DNA from: Pectobacterium polaris
GTDB lineage: Bacteria > Pseudomonadota > Gammaproteobacteria > Enterobacterales > Enterobacteriaceae
DNA length: 64,000 nt
Direction: 5' to 3'
NCBI RefSeq assembly: GCF_002307355.1
Contig: NZ_CP017481.1
Location: 4,712,001 to 4,776,000, forward strand
Shown: piece by piece, positions 44,067 through 54,564 of the stretch
Position numbering within the stretch: position 1 is the stretch's first letter
Layout of the letters: every line of letters begins with the position of its first letter
The notes under the pieces: model-generated
Told to the model about the DNA's origin: nothing
The model's input: the letters and a program-made list of their open reading frames with translations, nothing else
The model's database searches: none
Program-made: the position numbers and the translations under genes

Positions 44067-44495
44067 AAGATTTGTTTGATTTGCTTCTACTCGAGAAGCG
44101 ATGCTCAAAGAATTAGTAACTGTTCATTCGTAATGAATTTTACTGTTGTTCACTCTTCAAGACTTTTTATATCGTTAAGATACGGTCTTGTGAGTGCCCA
44201 CACAGATTGTCTGATTATATTGTTAAAGAGCAGTGCCACTTCATCGGTGGCGCGGGCTGCATATACTATGCTTTTCCGCTGTGAAGTCAAGTCATTACTG
44301 ACTGCTTCGTTGAATCTTTTTGCTGTCACCACAACCGCGTGTCGCTGTTGCCGTGTCAGTGGATGCGCATTATAGGGACTTCTCGCACGCTGACAAGCGC
44401 TAAATGCAAATTATTTCCCAACCGTTCAAAAACAAGACAACAAACAGCACTTGGAACACTTAATATACAAAAAATGGATATAACCTGAGCTTAAT
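44067..44495 (-). promoter_or_regulatory. rrn leader and promoters P1 and P2
   Basis: Upstream of 16S on the minus strand. P1 has TTGTCA (44396-44391), a 16-base spacer, TATAAT (44374-44369) and a GC-rich discriminator GCGC. P2 has TTGACT (44290-44285), a 16-base spacer and TAGTAT (44268-44263). GC-rich discriminators are typical of ppGpp/DksA-sensitive promoters, and dksA is encoded in this window. Leader boxA TGCTCTTTAACA is at 44232-44221. AT-rich sequence from 44400 to 44495 could act as an UP element and Fis region. Confidence 0.85.
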
Positions 44496-44497
44496 AT

Positions 44498-44535
44498 GTA
44501 AAAACGGGGCATCCATAAACGAATGCCCCGTTGCC
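44498..44535 (-). terminator. Terminator of clpB
   Basis: On the minus strand ACGGGGCAT (44531-44523) pairs with ATGCCCCGT (44512-44504), followed by TTTTTA. It lies about 20 bases past the clpB stop and isolates clpB from the rrn promoters that follow. Confidence 0.9.
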
Positions 44536-44555
44536 CGCTTACCATTTCACTCACA

Positions 44556-47132
44556 TTATTCTTGTCGTGCGACTATCTGTTCGCCTTCAACATCTAATGT
44601 GATCGGTTTACCAGGTATCAATTTCCCCCCTAGCATCTGCTGAGCGAGTGGGTTTTCTATCAATTGCTGTATCGCTCTTTTAAGCGGACGCGCACCATAG
44701 ACAGGATCAAACCCGACTTCCCCGAGCATATCTAAAGCTGCATCCGCGATCGTGACACTATATCCACGCTCTTCAAGACGCTTATACAGTCTCTGGAGCT
44801 GAATTTGTGCGATCGACGTAATATGCGCCCTTCCCAGTGGGTGGAATACCACGACTTCATCGATACGGTTAATAAACTCAGGACGGAAGCTGTGGCTAAC
44901 GACATCCAGCACCATATCCCTCATTTCGGTATAGCTGCGCTCACCAAAACGTTCCTGAATAAGGTCAGATCCCAAATTGGACGTCATGATGACCACCGTA
45001 TTACGGAAGTCGACCGTTCTGCCCTGCCCATCAGTAAGGCGGCCATCATCTAATACCTGAAGTAGGATATTGAATACATCAGGGTGTGCCTTTTCGATCT
45101 CATCCAGCAAAATGACCGAATAAGGACGACGACGCACTGCTTCCGTTAAATAGCCCCCTTCTTCGTAACCGACATATCCGGGAGGCGCACCGACCAAACG
45201 TGAAACCGAGTGTTTCTCCATAAACTCAGACATATCGATACGCACCATGGCGTCGTCACTGTCGAAGAGGAAAGTCGCCAGCGTTTTGCAGAGTTCCGTT
45301 TTCCCAACGCCCGTTGGCCCAAGGAACAGGAACGAGCCAATAGGACGATTCGGGTCAGATAGCCCAGCCCGACTACGACGGATAGAATTCGCTACCGCTT
45401 CAACGGCTTCGTTCTGCCCAATCACACGCTGATGCAGTTCATCTTCCATGCGTAATAATTTTTCTTTCTCGCTTTCCAACATGCGAGAAACAGGAATCCC
45501 AGTCCAACGCGCCAGCACATCAGCAATTTCAACATCCGTTACTCGATTACGCAGCAAATGCATCGTTTTCCCTTCCTGCTGCGTTGCTGCTGCCAGTTGT
45601 TTCTCCAGTTCAGGGATTTTGCCGTATTGCAGCTCAGACATTATTCCCAGATCGCCCTGACGGCGAGCCTGTTCCAGCGCAATTTTTGCCTGCTCTAAAG
45701 ACGCTTTAATATTCTGCGTTCCCGTGAGTGATGCTTTTTCTGCTTTCCACTCTTCTTCTTGTTGGGAATATTCACGCTCTTTTTGGTCAAGTTCCGCACT
45801 CAGCAATTCAAGCCGCTTTTGGCTGGCTTCATCAGATTCTTTTTTCAGCGCCTGTTGCTCCAGCTTTAACTGGATGATTCGGCGTTCCAGCCGATCAAGC
45901 GGCTCTGGTTTCGAATCAATCTGAATACGAATACTGGATGCCGCCTCATCAATCAGGTCAATCGCTTTATCCGGCAACTGACGATCCGCGATATAACGAT
46001 GAGATAACATGGCCGCTGCAACAATCGCCGGGTCAGTAATTTGTACATGATGGTGCAATTCATAGCGCTCTTTCAGCCCGCGCAGAATCGCAATCGTGTC
46101 TTCAACGGTCGGTTCAGCGACAAACACTTTCTGGAAACGACGCTCAAGGGCCGCGTCTTTTTCAATATATTGCCGATACTCATTGAGCGTTGTTGCCCCA
46201 ACGCAATGCAACTCACCACGAGCCAGCGCGGGTTTTAGCATATTGCCGGCATCCATCGCGCCATCGGCTTTACCTGCCCCCACCATCGTATGGAGTTCAT
46301 CAATAAACAGAATGACGTTGCCTTCCTGCTTAGACAGATCGTTGAGCACACCTTTCAAACGTTCTTCAAACTCACCACGATATTTCGCCCCCGCCACCAG
46401 CGCGCCCATATCCAGTGAAAGTACTCGCTTGTTTTTCAGGCCTTCAGGCACTTCACCATTAACGATACGCTGGGCTAACCCTTCCACTATCGCGGTTTTA
46501 CCCACGCCGGGCTCACCAATTAATACTGGGTTATTTTTGGTTCGACGCTGTAGGACCTGAATAGTACGGCGAATTTCTTCATCACGTCCGATCACCGGAT
46601 CGAGCTTGCCTTGCTCCGCTCGCTCCGTGAGGTCAATAGTGAATTTTTTTAATGCCTGGCGCTGATCTTCAGCCCCTTGATCGTTCACTTGCTCCCCTCC
46701 TCTCACTTGATCGATAGCATTTGTTACACCTTGCTGCGTAACACCCGCCTTTTTCAAAATATCCCCCAGCGTGCCACGAGACTCCAGCGCAGCAAGCGCG
46801 AAAAGCTCCGAAGAGATAAAGGTATCGCCACGCTTTTGCGCCAGCTTGTCGCACATATTCAATACGCGGACTAACTCGTTCGAGGGTTGAACATCACCAT
46901 CAGTGCCTTCAACCTGAGGCAAACGCGCGATTGCCTGGTCGATTTCGGTTTTCAGGTGATTAAGATTGGCTCCGGCAACAGTCAGAAGTGGACCAACAGT
47001 TCCACCATCCTGATGAAGCAAGGCGCTCATCAAGTGAAGTGGTTCAATAAACTGGTGATCGCGCCCAAGGGCAAGAGACTGGGCATCAGCAAGAGCAAGT
47101 TGGAATTTGTTGGTAAGACGATCCAGACGCAT
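44556..47132 (-). CDS. clpB: ATP-dependent disaggregase chaperone ClpB
   Basis: Hexameric Hsp100 disaggregase that works with DnaK. With the start at 47132 ([14 protein letters not shown] as in E. coli) it has 858 residues: N domain 1-145; AAA1 with Walker A GEPGVGKT near 206 and Walker [13 protein letters not shown]; the long coiled-coil M domain at about 410-525; and AAA2 with Walker A GPTGVGKT near 604, Walker [17 protein letters not shown] and pore tyrosines in GYVGYEEGG. It lacks a ClpP-binding loop, as expected. A GGGAGG ribosome site precedes ATG 47132; the frame extension to 47144 is unlikely. Confidence 0.97.
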   Translation of the reverse strand: MRLDRLTNKFQLALADAQSLALGRDHQFIEPLHLMSALLHQDGGTVGPLLTVAGANLNHLKTEIDQAIARLPQVEGTDGDVQPSNELVRVLNMCDKLAQKRGDTFISSELFALAALESRGTLGDILKKAGVTQQGVTNAIDQVRGGEQVNDQGAEDQRQALKKFTIDLTERAEQGKLDPVIGRDEEIRRTIQVLQRRTKNNPVLIGEPGVGKTAIVEGLAQRIVNGEVPEGLKNKRVLSLDMGALVAGAKYRGEFEERLKGVLNDLSKQEGNVILFIDELHTMVGAGKADGAMDAGNMLKPALARGELHCVGATTLNEYRQYIEKDAALERRFQKVFVAEPTVEDTIAILRGLKERYELHHHVQITDPAIVAAAMLSHRYIADRQLPDKAIDLIDEAASSIRIQIDSKPEPLDRLERRIIQLKLEQQALKKESDEASQKRLELLSAELDQKEREYSQQEEEWKAEKASLTGTQNIKASLEQAKIALEQARRQGDLGIMSELQYGKIPELEKQLAAATQQEGKTMHLLRNRVTDVEIADVLARWTGIPVSRMLESEKEKLLRMEDELHQRVIGQNEAVEAVANSIRRSRAGLSDPNRPIGSFLFLGPTGVGKTELCKTLATFLFDSDDAMVRIDMSEFMEKHSVSRLVGAPPGYVGYEEGGYLTEAVRRRPYSVILLDEIEKAHPDVFNILLQVLDDGRLTDGQGRTVDFRNTVVIMTSNLGSDLIQERFGERSYTEMRDMVLDVVSHSFRPEFINRIDEVVVFHPLGRAHITSIAQIQLQRLYKRLEERGYSVTIADAALDMLGEVGFDPVYGARPLKRAIQQLIENPLAQQMLGGKLIPGKPITLDVEGEQIVARQE

Positions 47133-47171
47133 AACACCTCCCATACACTGGTCAAAATTGCTACTGGAGAT

Positions 47172-47203
47172 TAAATGAGGTCATCCCTCAAAAATTTCAA
47201 GGT
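47172..47203 (-). promoter_or_regulatory. Sigma-32 heat-shock promoter of clpB
   Basis: On the minus strand the -35-like CCTTGAAA lies at about 47203-47196 and the -10-like GACCTCATTTA ends at 47172. The phrase TTGAGGGATGACCTCATTTA is close to the E. coli clpB promoter as I recall it. It lies about 40 bases upstream of the start codon. Identification is by motif and position. Confidence 0.75.
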
Positions 47204-47265
47204 TATTTTGCCAGTCGTGACAGGATTTAAATGTTACTTGTCTTGGATCGTCTTAATTCAATAGG

Positions 47266-47990
47266 TTATATCAGCCAGATTAAACTTGCCATACGGCCAG
47301 TCACGCCATCACGCCGATAAGAGAAAAATTTGTGAGGCTCGCTCACAGTACAGGCATTTCCACCAAAAATTTGCGTTACCCCTGCGGCACGTAAACGCAG
47401 ACGTGCCAGTTGGTAGATATCGGCAAAAAATTTGTTTCCTTCAGGCCGAAATGCAGAGGCCGCCGCCGCATCATGCTGAATAAATGCGTCCCTAACCTCA
47501 GGGCCGACCTCAAAGGCATCAGGCCCGATAGCGGGTCCCAACCACGCCATAATTTGCGCGGGTGGCGCACGGAAACAGGCTAACGTTTCTTCCAATACCC
47601 CGAGTGCAATCCCCGCCAACCAGCATGCGCGGCAGCGACTTCGTCACCGTTGATTGCACAAAAAAGCACGGGCAAACAGTCAGCCGTCATCACCGCACAG
47701 ACTTTTCCTTTCTTATCTGTATAAGTGGCATCACCGCAAACAGACGTTGGGGACACCTCACCAATACGAATCACATCGGTGCCATGAACCTGTTCTAGCC
47801 AATGCGGCATAGTAGGAAGACCAGCCAGCTCCACCAGCGTTTGCCGATTTTCGGTAACGTGCGCAGGCTCATCGCCCACATGATTCCCCACATTTAGCGA
47901 ATCATAAGGTGCACGACTACACCCGCCAATACGCGTCGTACTACAAGATTTCACACTTTCTGGCAAAGGCCAGTCGGGGTATATCAGCAT
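47266..47990 (-). pseudogene. pgeF: Purine nucleoside phosphorylase / laccase-domain protein PgeF (YfiH), frameshifted
   Basis: Cytoplasmic multicopper-oxidase-like (LACC1/YfiH) family protein linked to peptidoglycan amino-acid editing in E. coli. The first frame (47990-47580) covers TRIGGCSRAPYDSLN, CAVMTADCLPVLFC and AAAHAGWRGL, then changes to unrelated residues. The second frame (from 47619) resumes LGVLEETLACF through IWLI at the expected C-terminus. One missing G at about 47607 (TTGGCA expected, TTGCA present) accounts for the break. Together they match full E. coli YfiH. The metal ligands Cys and His fall in both pieces, so as written the product would be inactive. A sequencing error is equally possible. 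Confidence 0.85.
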
Positions 47991-48033
47991 AGTCCGTCAC
48001 CTCTATAAATCGGCACTTATCGTATTGAATACA

Positions 48034-49011
48034 TTACCAGTCGAGCTGATCCTTAAACGCTTCGGTATCAGCTTTCAGTGCTTCAATCAGATCGACCATA
48101 TCCTGTGGTAATTCCGCATGCCATTCCATGTGAATGCCAGTAATAGGATGGTAGAAACGCAACATGGTGGCATGCAGCGCTTGACGATCGAACCCACGCA
48201 GCATCTCAATAAAATCCTCCGAAGCGCCTTTTGGCGGGCGAGGACGACCACCGTATAGCTGATCGCCAACCAGAGGATGATTAATATGTGCCATATGCAC
48301 ACGAATCTGATGGGTGCGCCCCGTCTCCAGACGCAACCGCAAACGGGTATGCGCTCGGAAATGTTCCATAATGCGATAATGTGTCACGGCAGGCTTACCC
48401 ATTGGGTGCACGGCCATATGAGTACGCTTGGTTGAGTGACGAGCGATAGGCTGCTCGACCATGCCACCCGCAGTCATCGAACCAATCGCAACGGCTTCAT
48501 ATTCACGAGTAATTTCACGCGCTTGTAGCGCCTCAACTAAACGCGTCTGTGCGGGTACGGTTTTCGCGACCACCATAAGCCCTGTCGTATCTTTATCGAG
48601 TCGGTGCACAATCCCGGCACGGGGCACATCGGCAATCTCAGGGTAATGATGTAACAAGGCATTCAATACCGTGCCATCTGGGTTACCCGCACCGGGGTGA
48701 ACCACCAGATCTCTGGGTTTATTGATGACCAGGATATCCTGATCTTCGTACACGATATCCAGTTTGATATCCTGTGCTTCCCAGCGTGCTTCTTCTTCAA
48801 TCAATGCATCAATGGCTACCGATTCGCCGCCAAGTACTTTCTCTTTTGGCTTATTGATGACATTGCCGTTAATCTGTACTCGATTCTCAAGAATCCACTC
48901 TTTTATGCGGGATCGTGAATAATCAGGGAACAATTCGGCCAAAGCCTGATCTAAACGTTGTCCGAGTTGAGATTCGGCCACCGTTGCGGTGAGTTGTACT
49001 TGTTGTGCCAT
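48034..49011 (-). CDS. rluD: 23S rRNA pseudouridine(1911/1915/1917) synthase
   Basis: Makes three pseudouridines in helix 69 of 23S rRNA. It has 325 residues: an N-terminal S4 domain (LGQRLDQALAELFPDYSRSRIKEWI) and the catalytic RluA-type domain with HRLDKDTTGLM (catalytic Asp near 139) and RLETGRTHQIRVH. Divergent from bamD, followed by pgeF, the E. coli order. Its substrate rRNA is encoded a few kilobases away. Confidence 0.97.
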   Translation of the reverse strand: MAQQVQLTATVAESQLGQRLDQALAELFPDYSRSRIKEWILENRVQINGNVINKPKEKVLGGESVAIDALIEEEARWEAQDIKLDIVYEDQDILVINKPRDLVVHPGAGNPDGTVLNALLHHYPEIADVPRAGIVHRLDKDTTGLMVVAKTVPAQTRLVEALQAREITREYEAVAIGSMTAGGMVEQPIARHSTKRTHMAVHPMGKPAVTHYRIMEHFRAHTRLRLRLETGRTHQIRVHMAHINHPLVGDQLYGGRPRPPKGASEDFIEMLRGFDRQALHATMLRFYHPITGIHMEWHAELPQDMVDLIEALKADTEAFKDQLDW

Positions 49012-49145
49012 ATTATGCAGCTTCTTCGTTAACGTTGGGTTTTGACGGCGACGCCGTTTAAAATAATGTACTATTGTAGCTGGTCTAAATCGGGAGCTTA
49101 ACGGACAGCCTCCCGGAATAACATTCTGAGGATAATCAAAACGTC

Positions 49146-49880
49146 ATGACGCGTATGAAATATCTGGTGGCTGCCGCCACGTTGAGCCTGGCGCTGGCTG
49201 GTTGCTCCAGCAATTCCAAAGATGCGGTTCCTGATAGTCCGCCATCTGAAATCTATGCCAATGCTCAACAAAAACTGCAGGACGGCAACTTTAAAGCAGC
49301 CATCACGCAGTTGGAAGCACTGGATAACCGGTATCCCTTTGGCCCCTACTCGCAGCAAGTACAGTTGGATTTGATCTACGCTTATTACAAATCCGCCGAG
49401 CTGCCATTGGCCCAAGCTTCTATTGACCGCTTCCTGCGACTCAACCCGACCCATCCAAACGTGGATTATGTCCTGTACATGCGCGGCCTGACCGACATGG
49501 CGCTGGATGATAGTGCGTTACAAGGCTTCTTCGGCGTTGATCGTTCCGATCGCGATCCGCAGTATGCCCGTACCGCATTTCGGGATTTCAGCAAGCTCAT
49601 TCAGGGATATCCGAACAGCCAATACGCCACCGACGCAAACAAGCGTTTGGTTTACCTCAAAGAGCGTCTGGCCAAGTATGAACTTTCTGTCGCGCAATAC
49701 TACACGAAACGCGGCGCTTATGTGGCAGTAGTTAATCGCGTTGAGCAAATGCTGCGTGATTACCCAGATACCCAGGCAACAAAAAATGCCCTGCCGTTGA
49801 TGGAAAATGCTTATCGCGAACTGCAACTGGCCGCACAGGCGGACAAAGTCGCAAAAGTCATCGCGGCGAACCCAGCATAA
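49146..49880 (+). CDS. bamD: Outer membrane assembly lipoprotein BamD
   Basis: Essential lipoprotein of the BAM complex that inserts outer-membrane barrels. It has 244 residues: lipobox LALAGC (Cys20), then five TPR repeats ([52 protein letters not shown] and so on). Near-identical in the core to E. coli BamD. Divergent from rluD. Confidence 0.97.
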   Translation: MTRMKYLVAAATLSLALAGCSSNSKDAVPDSPPSEIYANAQQKLQDGNFKAAITQLEALDNRYPFGPYSQQVQLDLIYAYYKSAELPLAQASIDRFLRLNPTHPNVDYVLYMRGLTDMALDDSALQGFFGVDRSDRDPQYARTAFRDFSKLIQGYPNSQYATDANKRLVYLKERLAKYELSVAQYYTKRGAYVAVVNRVEQMLRDYPDTQATKNALPLMENAYRELQLAAQADKVAKVIAANPA

Positions 49881-50200
49881 ACGACAAGTGACACACAGTA
49901 ATAAGACGGCAGCTTCGGTTGCCGTTTTTTATGGTTCGATCGGTTGGCTATGCATAGATGAGCAGAAAAAACAGGTTGGCGGGAGTCAACAACAGTGCGG
50001 TAGCGTCAATACATCCTATCAATAATGGCACAGGCCAGATGCCCCCTCAAGTACTTCCCTCCTATTCCCAATGATGCTTCACAAATCGCATTTTCTTGAC
50101 AAAAAGTGACGAAAAAAAGCGATCAACATCACGCTTTTTGTCACAACTCACTGTATGCTGAAATTATCCAAGACGGACATAGGCAGAGAGGTAAGTTTAT

Positions 50201-50539
50201 ATGACTATTAATATTACCAGTAAGCAAATGGATATCACCCCCGCAATTCGTCAACATGTCGAAGACCGTCTTTCTAAGCTGGATAAGTGGCAAACCCAGC
50301 TGATTAACCCGCATATTATTTTGTCAAAAGAACCACAGGGTTTTGTAGCAGATGCCACTATCAGTACGCCAAACGGCCCGCTGGTTGCCAGCGCCAAACA
50401 TGACGATATGTATTCCGCCATCAACGAGCTAATTGCCAAGTTGGAACGCCAGTTGGACAAACTCCAACATAAAGGTGAAGCCAGACGTGCGGTAGCGGGC
50501 GTCAAAGAAGCCAATCTACAGCCGACGCAAGAAGAGTAA
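50201..50539 (+). CDS. raiA: Ribosome-associated inhibitor A (hibernation factor)
   Basis: A 112-residue RaiA/YfiA-type protein that occupies the decoding centre of stationary-phase 70S ribosomes. The fold is visible in [30 protein letters not shown] and [24 protein letters not shown]. Length and C-terminal tail agree with short RaiA rather than long HPF. Its 3' end runs into a GC-rich terminator; in E. coli and Salmonella the 3' UTR yields the small RNA RaiZ, which could apply here. Confidence 0.95.
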   Translation: MTINITSKQMDITPAIRQHVEDRLSKLDKWQTQLINPHIILSKEPQGFVADATISTPNGPLVASAKHDDMYSAINELIAKLERQLDKLQHKGEARRAVAGVKEANLQPTQEE

Positions 50540-50561
50540 CTCGCCCTCTTTACCTCAATAT

Positions 50562-50585
50562 AACGCGCCTGAGGGCGCGTTTTTG
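50562..50585 (+). terminator. Terminator after raiA
   Basis: ACGCGCC-TGA-GGGCGCGT is followed by TTTT, 22 bases past the raiA stop. It would also end a RaiZ-like 3' UTR small RNA if one is made. Confidence 0.85.
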
Positions 50586-50735
50586 CATTCCAGGCGTCGT
50601 AATCCACGTCCTAAAAGATCCAAGGCGATACCTCGTTTAACATTGCGCTCGGCGATTTTGTATTGACAGGATGAAAAGCCAACAGTTACCTTACCTACTC
50701 AGAATCTAGATATCTTCATGACTAACCGAGTAAAC

Positions 50736-50783
50736 ATGATAAATAAACTGTTCTTCTTCGTATTCTTTTTCACCTTCCCCTGA
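50736..50783 (+). CDS. pheL: PheL leader peptide
   Basis: A 15-residue leader, MINKLFFFVFFFTFP, with seven phenylalanines. Ribosome stalling at Phe codons when Phe-tRNA is scarce prevents the downstream attenuator from forming and so raises pheA expression. It lies 105 bases before pheA. E. coli PheL has the same plan. Confidence 0.95.
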   Translation: MINKLFFFVFFFTFP

Positions 50784-50830
50784 TTTGGGAGGCGATTCGT
50801 CGTAAGAGCAAGAATACGAAGACGAACAAA

Positions 50831-50859
50831 AAAGCCTCCTGACCAGGAGGCTTTTTTTA
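50831..50859 (+). terminator. pheA attenuator
   Basis: AGCCTCCT (50833-50840) pairs with AGGAGGCT (50845-50852), followed by seven T. It lies between pheL and pheA and is the terminator of the attenuation switch. Segments upstream of it (50784-50830) would form the alternative antiterminator. Confidence 0.92.
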
Positions 50860-50888
50860 TATAAGAACATAAGACAGGTAACAGCATC

Positions 50889-52049
50889 ATGACAGACAAC
50901 CCATTACTGGCACTGCGAGAACGCATCAGCGCATTGGATCTGCAATTAATTGAATTGTTGGCACAAAGACGAGAACTCGCGCTGGACGTTGCCCGCAGCA
51001 AATTGCATTCGCATCGCCCAATTCGTGACAAAGAGCGTGAGCGTGATTTACTGGACAAACTGACCGCCGCTGGGAAAAAGCATCATCTTGATGGTCACTA
51101 CATTACCCGCTTATTTCAGCTCATCATTGAAGATTCGGTACTGACGCAGCAAGCACTCTTGCAGCATCACCTCAACCAAACAACGTCACACTCTGCACGT
51201 ATTGCGTTTCTCGGTCCGAAAGGATCTTATTCCCATCTCGCCGCTCGCCAATATGCCGCACGGCACTTCGAGCAGTTTGTTGAGTGTGGTTGCCTGAAAT
51301 TTCAAGATATCTTCAACATGGTGGAAACAGGGCAAGCGGACTATGCTGTTCTGCCGATTGAAAACACCAGCTCCGGCTCGATCAATGACGTCTACGATCT
51401 GCTGCAACACACGGCTTTATCCATCGTCGGCGAATTAACCAATCCGATCAATCACTGCGTTTTAGTTGCCACCGATACGTCATTGGAACAGATCGAAACA
51501 GTTTACAGCCACCCACAACCGTTCCAGCAGTGCAGCCATTTCATTAACCGCTTTCCACACTGGAAGATTGAATATTGTGAGAGCACGGCCGCGGCGATGG
51601 AAAAAGTAGCCGCACTCAACTCACCGAAGGCAGCAGCACTCGGCAGCGAAGCCGGTGGTCAGCTTTATCAGCTACAGATGCTGGAACACGATCTGGCAAA
51701 TCAGTCACAAAACATTACTCGCTTTATTGTATTAGCACGCAAGCCAATTGACGTGACGGAACAAGTGCCGGCAAAAACCACGCTAATTATGGCAACCGGC
51801 CAACAGTCAGGTGCGCTGGTAGAAGCGCTGTTGGTATTGCGTGATAACGGCATTGTAATGACCAAGCTGGAATCCAGACCGATCAACGGTAATCCGTGGG
51901 AAGAGATGTTCTATCTGGACGTACAGGCCAACCTGCGCAGCGATGCCATGCAGAAAGCGCTAAAAGGATTATCCCCCATCACCCGCTCGTTAAAAGTGTT
52001 GGGCTGCTACCCGAGTGAAAACGTCGTACCCGTCGAGGTTAACGAATAA
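50889..52049 (+). CDS. pheA: Bifunctional chorismate mutase/prephenate dehydratase
   Basis: Converts chorismate to prephenate and on to phenylpyruvate. It has 386 residues, as in E. coli: AroQ mutase domain 1-100 ([25 protein letters not shown]), prephenate dehydratase about 105-285 ([34 protein letters not shown]) and the C-terminal ACT domain with the Phe-binding ESRP motif. Controlled by pheL attenuation and Phe feedback. Confidence 0.97.
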   Translation: MTDNPLLALRERISALDLQLIELLAQRRELALDVARSKLHSHRPIRDKERERDLLDKLTAAGKKHHLDGHYITRLFQLIIEDSVLTQQALLQHHLNQTTSHSARIAFLGPKGSYSHLAARQYAARHFEQFVECGCLKFQDIFNMVETGQADYAVLPIENTSSGSINDVYDLLQHTALSIVGELTNPINHCVLVATDTSLEQIETVYSHPQPFQQCSHFINRFPHWKIEYCESTAAAMEKVAALNSPKAAALGSEAGGQLYQLQMLEHDLANQSQNITRFIVLARKPIDVTEQVPAKTTLIMATGQQSGALVEALLVLRDNGIVMTKLESRPINGNPWEEMFYLDVQANLRSDAMQKALKGLSPITRSLKVLGCYPSENVVPVEVNE

Positions 52050-52052
52050 TTG

Positions 52053-52087
52053 AAAAAGCCATCCTGGTATTCCCGGGATGGCTTCTT
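52053..52087. terminator. Convergent terminator between pheA and tyrA
   Basis: AAGCCATCC and GGGATGGCTT form a stem. On the minus strand it is followed by TTTTT (tyrA side), and on the plus strand by CTTCTT (pheA side), so it probably serves both genes. Confidence 0.75.
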
Positions 52088-52113
52088 AAACACAACCAAG
52101 ATAGCGAACGTAC

Positions 52114-53235
52114 TTATTGACGAATATCGTTTGCCTGACGCAAAAGCACCCGGCTCTCCGCCTGAAAGCGTTTGGCATAGTCGCCAAACCAGTGTTCGAC
52201 TTTCTTAAAGCGGTTAATAAATTCGGCTTTATCCGTTTGCTCCAGTAACTCAATCGCTTCGCCAAAACGTTGGTAGTAACGCTTAATCAACGCCAGATTA
52301 TCCGCTGAAGACATAATAATGTCGGCATAAAGCTGCGGATCCTGCGCAAACAGCCGTCCAACCATGATCAATTCCAGACGATAGATTGGCGATGACAGCG
52401 CTAATAGCTGTTCAAGCTGCACGTTCTCTTCCGCTAAATGCAGACCATAGGCGAATGTCGCAAAGTGACGCAGCGCCTGAATGAACATCATGTTCTGATC
52501 GTGTTCGACTGCACTGATACGATGCAGGCGCGCGCCCCACACCTGAATCTGTTCCAGTAACCACTGGTAAGCTTCCGGCTGCCGACCGTCACAATAGACG
52601 ACAACCTGCTTGGCAAGGCTACCGCTGTCTGGCCCAAACATAGGGTGTAACCCAAGTACCGGGCCACTATGCACCGCCAGCATCGCCTGAAGCGGGCCAT
52701 TTTTTACTGATGCCAAATCAACCAAAATACAGTCATCAGGTAAAACAGGCAGACGGGCAATAACCTGTTCAGTCACGTGAATCGGCACGCTAACAATCAC
52801 CATACCGGCATCAGACAGCAGTTCATCAGCACGCGGCCAATCATCTTGCTCCAGGATCCTCACCTGATAGCCCGACAGCGTCAGCATTTTCTCAAACAGG
52901 TTGCCCATTTGACCGCGGCCACCGATGATAACGACCGGGCGCAACTGCGGGCACAGCGTTTTAAAGCCTTTGTCGTTTTCACTGGTATAGGATTCGCGCA
53001 TGGTGCGCCGCAGGATATCCTCAATGAGATCCGGCGGAACCCCCATCGACTCCGCTTCTTTACGACGTGAGCTGAGCATGGCCGCTTCACGATCGGGCGC
53101 ATAAATGGGCAAACCATAGCGGCTTTTCACTTCACCCACTTCTGCCACCAAACGCAACCGACGTGATAACAGCGCGACAAGCTCCTTATCAACCTCATCT
53201 ATCTGATCACGCAATACGGTCAGTTCAGCTACCAT
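52114..53235 (-). CDS. tyrA: Bifunctional chorismate mutase/prephenate dehydrogenase
   Basis: Makes 4-hydroxyphenylpyruvate for tyrosine. It has 373 residues, as in E. coli: mutase domain 1-90 ([33 protein letters not shown]), then the NAD-binding domain with [18 protein letters not shown] near residue 102 and catalytic [14 protein letters not shown]. Seven bases downstream of aroF, so the two form the tyr operon. Confidence 0.97.
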   Translation of the reverse strand: MVAELTVLRDQIDEVDKELVALLSRRLRLVAEVGEVKSRYGLPIYAPDREAAMLSSRRKEAESMGVPPDLIEDILRRTMRESYTSENDKGFKTLCPQLRPVVIIGGRGQMGNLFEKMLTLSGYQVRILEQDDWPRADELLSDAGMVIVSVPIHVTEQVIARLPVLPDDCILVDLASVKNGPLQAMLAVHSGPVLGLHPMFGPDSGSLAKQVVVYCDGRQPEAYQWLLEQIQVWGARLHRISAVEHDQNMMFIQALRHFATFAYGLHLAEENVQLEQLLALSSPIYRLELIMVGRLFAQDPQLYADIIMSSADNLALIKRYYQRFGEAIELLEQTDKAEFINRFKKVEHWFGDYAKRFQAESRVLLRQANDIRQ

Positions 53236-53241
53236 CTTTTG

Positions 53242-54315
53242 TTACTCTCCTGAATGTTTCACACGTGCAGCGCTCAGATCTTGATGAACGGAACGCAGCA
53301 ACGTCTCTGTACTTTCCCAACTGATACAGGCATCCGTGACCGATACACCGTAGCGCATATCTGAACGCGGCTGTTCTGAAGACTGGCTCCCCTCGTTAAG
53401 GTGGCTTTCCAGCATCAAACCTATAATGGAACGATTTCCCGCCTTGATTTGTTCAATCGCAGATTCAACAACAAGTGGCTGACGGCGGTAGTCTTTATTC
53501 GAATTACCGTGACTACAATCTATCATCAGCGCAGGTCTCAGTCCCGCTTCCTGCATCTGTTTTTCACATTCAGCGACATCTTGCGCACTGTAGTTTGGTT
53601 TTTTACCGCCGCGCAGAATCACATGACCATCAATGTTCCCTTGCGTTTGCAGCAGACAAACTTGCCCAGTTTGGTTGATACCCACAAAGCGATGTGGCAT
53701 CGCGGCGGCTCTCATCGCGTTGATCGCCGTTCCCAGACTACCATCCGTACCGTTTTTGAACCCGACAGGCATCGACAGGCCGGAAGCCATCTCACGGTGC
53801 GTTTGTGATTCTGTCGTACGTGCACCGATAGCCGACCAGCTGAACAAATCACCCAAGTATTGCGGGCTGTTTGGATCAAGCGCTTCGGTCGCCAATGGCA
53901 GACCCATATTGACCAGTTCCAGCAGCAACCCACGCGCGATGTGCAGCCCTGCTTCCACATCAAATGAACCATCCATGAACGGATCGTTGATGAGCCCTTT
54001 CCAGCCCACGGTGGTACGCGGTTTTTCAAAATAAACACGCATGACAATGTAGAGGCGATCGTTTAATTCAGCAGCAAGCGACTGCAGGCGGCGCGCGTAT
54101 TCCAACGCAGCATCCGTGTCATGAATCGAGCAAGGCCCGCAGACGATCAGCAACCGATCGTCACGCCCATGAATGATATCCGCAATGGTTGCTCTCGCTT
54201 GCGCAATATCGCGCTGCTCTGCGTCGTTAAGCGGAAACTTGGCTTTCAATTCATCGGGTGTAATTAAAACCTGCTCTGCACTGATATTAATATTGTTAAG
54301 TGAATCTTTTTGCAT
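53242..54315 (-). CDS. aroF: DAHP synthase, tyrosine-sensitive type
   Basis: First enzyme of the shikimate pathway (phosphoenolpyruvate plus erythrose 4-phosphate). It has 357 residues (E. coli AroF 356), starting MQKDSLNN like AroF rather than AroG or AroH. Active-site motifs: VCGPCSIHD, KPRTTVGWKGLINDP, GARTTESQTHREMASG, VILRGGKKPNYS and DCSHGNSNKD. Operon with tyrA implies control by tyrosine (TyrR). A weak TyrR-like box lies upstream. Confidence 0.96.
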   Translation of the reverse strand: MQKDSLNNINISAEQVLITPDELKAKFPLNDAEQRDIAQARATIADIIHGRDDRLLIVCGPCSIHDTDAALEYARRLQSLAAELNDRLYIVMRVYFEKPRTTVGWKGLINDPFMDGSFDVEAGLHIARGLLLELVNMGLPLATEALDPNSPQYLGDLFSWSAIGARTTESQTHREMASGLSMPVGFKNGTDGSLGTAINAMRAAAMPHRFVGINQTGQVCLLQTQGNIDGHVILRGGKKPNYSAQDVAECEKQMQEAGLRPALMIDCSHGNSNKDYRRQPLVVESAIEQIKAGNRSIIGLMLESHLNEGSQSSEQPRSDMRYGVSVTDACISWESTETLLRSVHQDLSAARVKHSGE

Positions 54316-54419
54316 GATCCCATTCCTGAAGAGTTCGGTATGTTCGCGATCGCCTGTAAAGACTACTGTCTGTACAACCTGCCTACGCGTGATGTTTACA
54401 CCATAACACGAACCGTAAA

Positions 54420-54455
54420 GATTTCAATCCACTTAGTGTAAATAAAAAATTACCA
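54420..54455 (-). promoter_or_regulatory. Weak TyrR-box-like site upstream of aroF
   Basis: TGTAAA TAAAAA ATTACC at 54437-54454 matches one full and part of the second half of the TyrR consensus TGTAAA-N6-TTTACA. It lies about 120 bases from the aroF start. Further TGT/ACA half-sites occur closer (54355-54375, 54385-54395) with wrong spacing. Only the genetic context makes this worth listing. Confidence 0.3.
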
Positions 54456-54564
54456 CCCTAAATATTGCCAGAAAAATGATATCTGCCAGCCCTATCACTT
54501 CCCGATACAACCATGCTAATCCCTGCCGTGAATAATGGTAGAATCACGCCAACAAGGGGGAAGG

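Noticed and set aside
47266..47619. Separate 117-residue gene on the minus strand
   Set aside because: It is the C-terminal half of PgeF after a frameshift; its TTG start lies inside the conserved HAGWRG coding region.
54350..54400. TGTACA-N10-TTTACA as a TyrR box for aroF
   Set aside because: The gap between half-sites is ten rather than six bases, so it does not fit the TyrR consensus.
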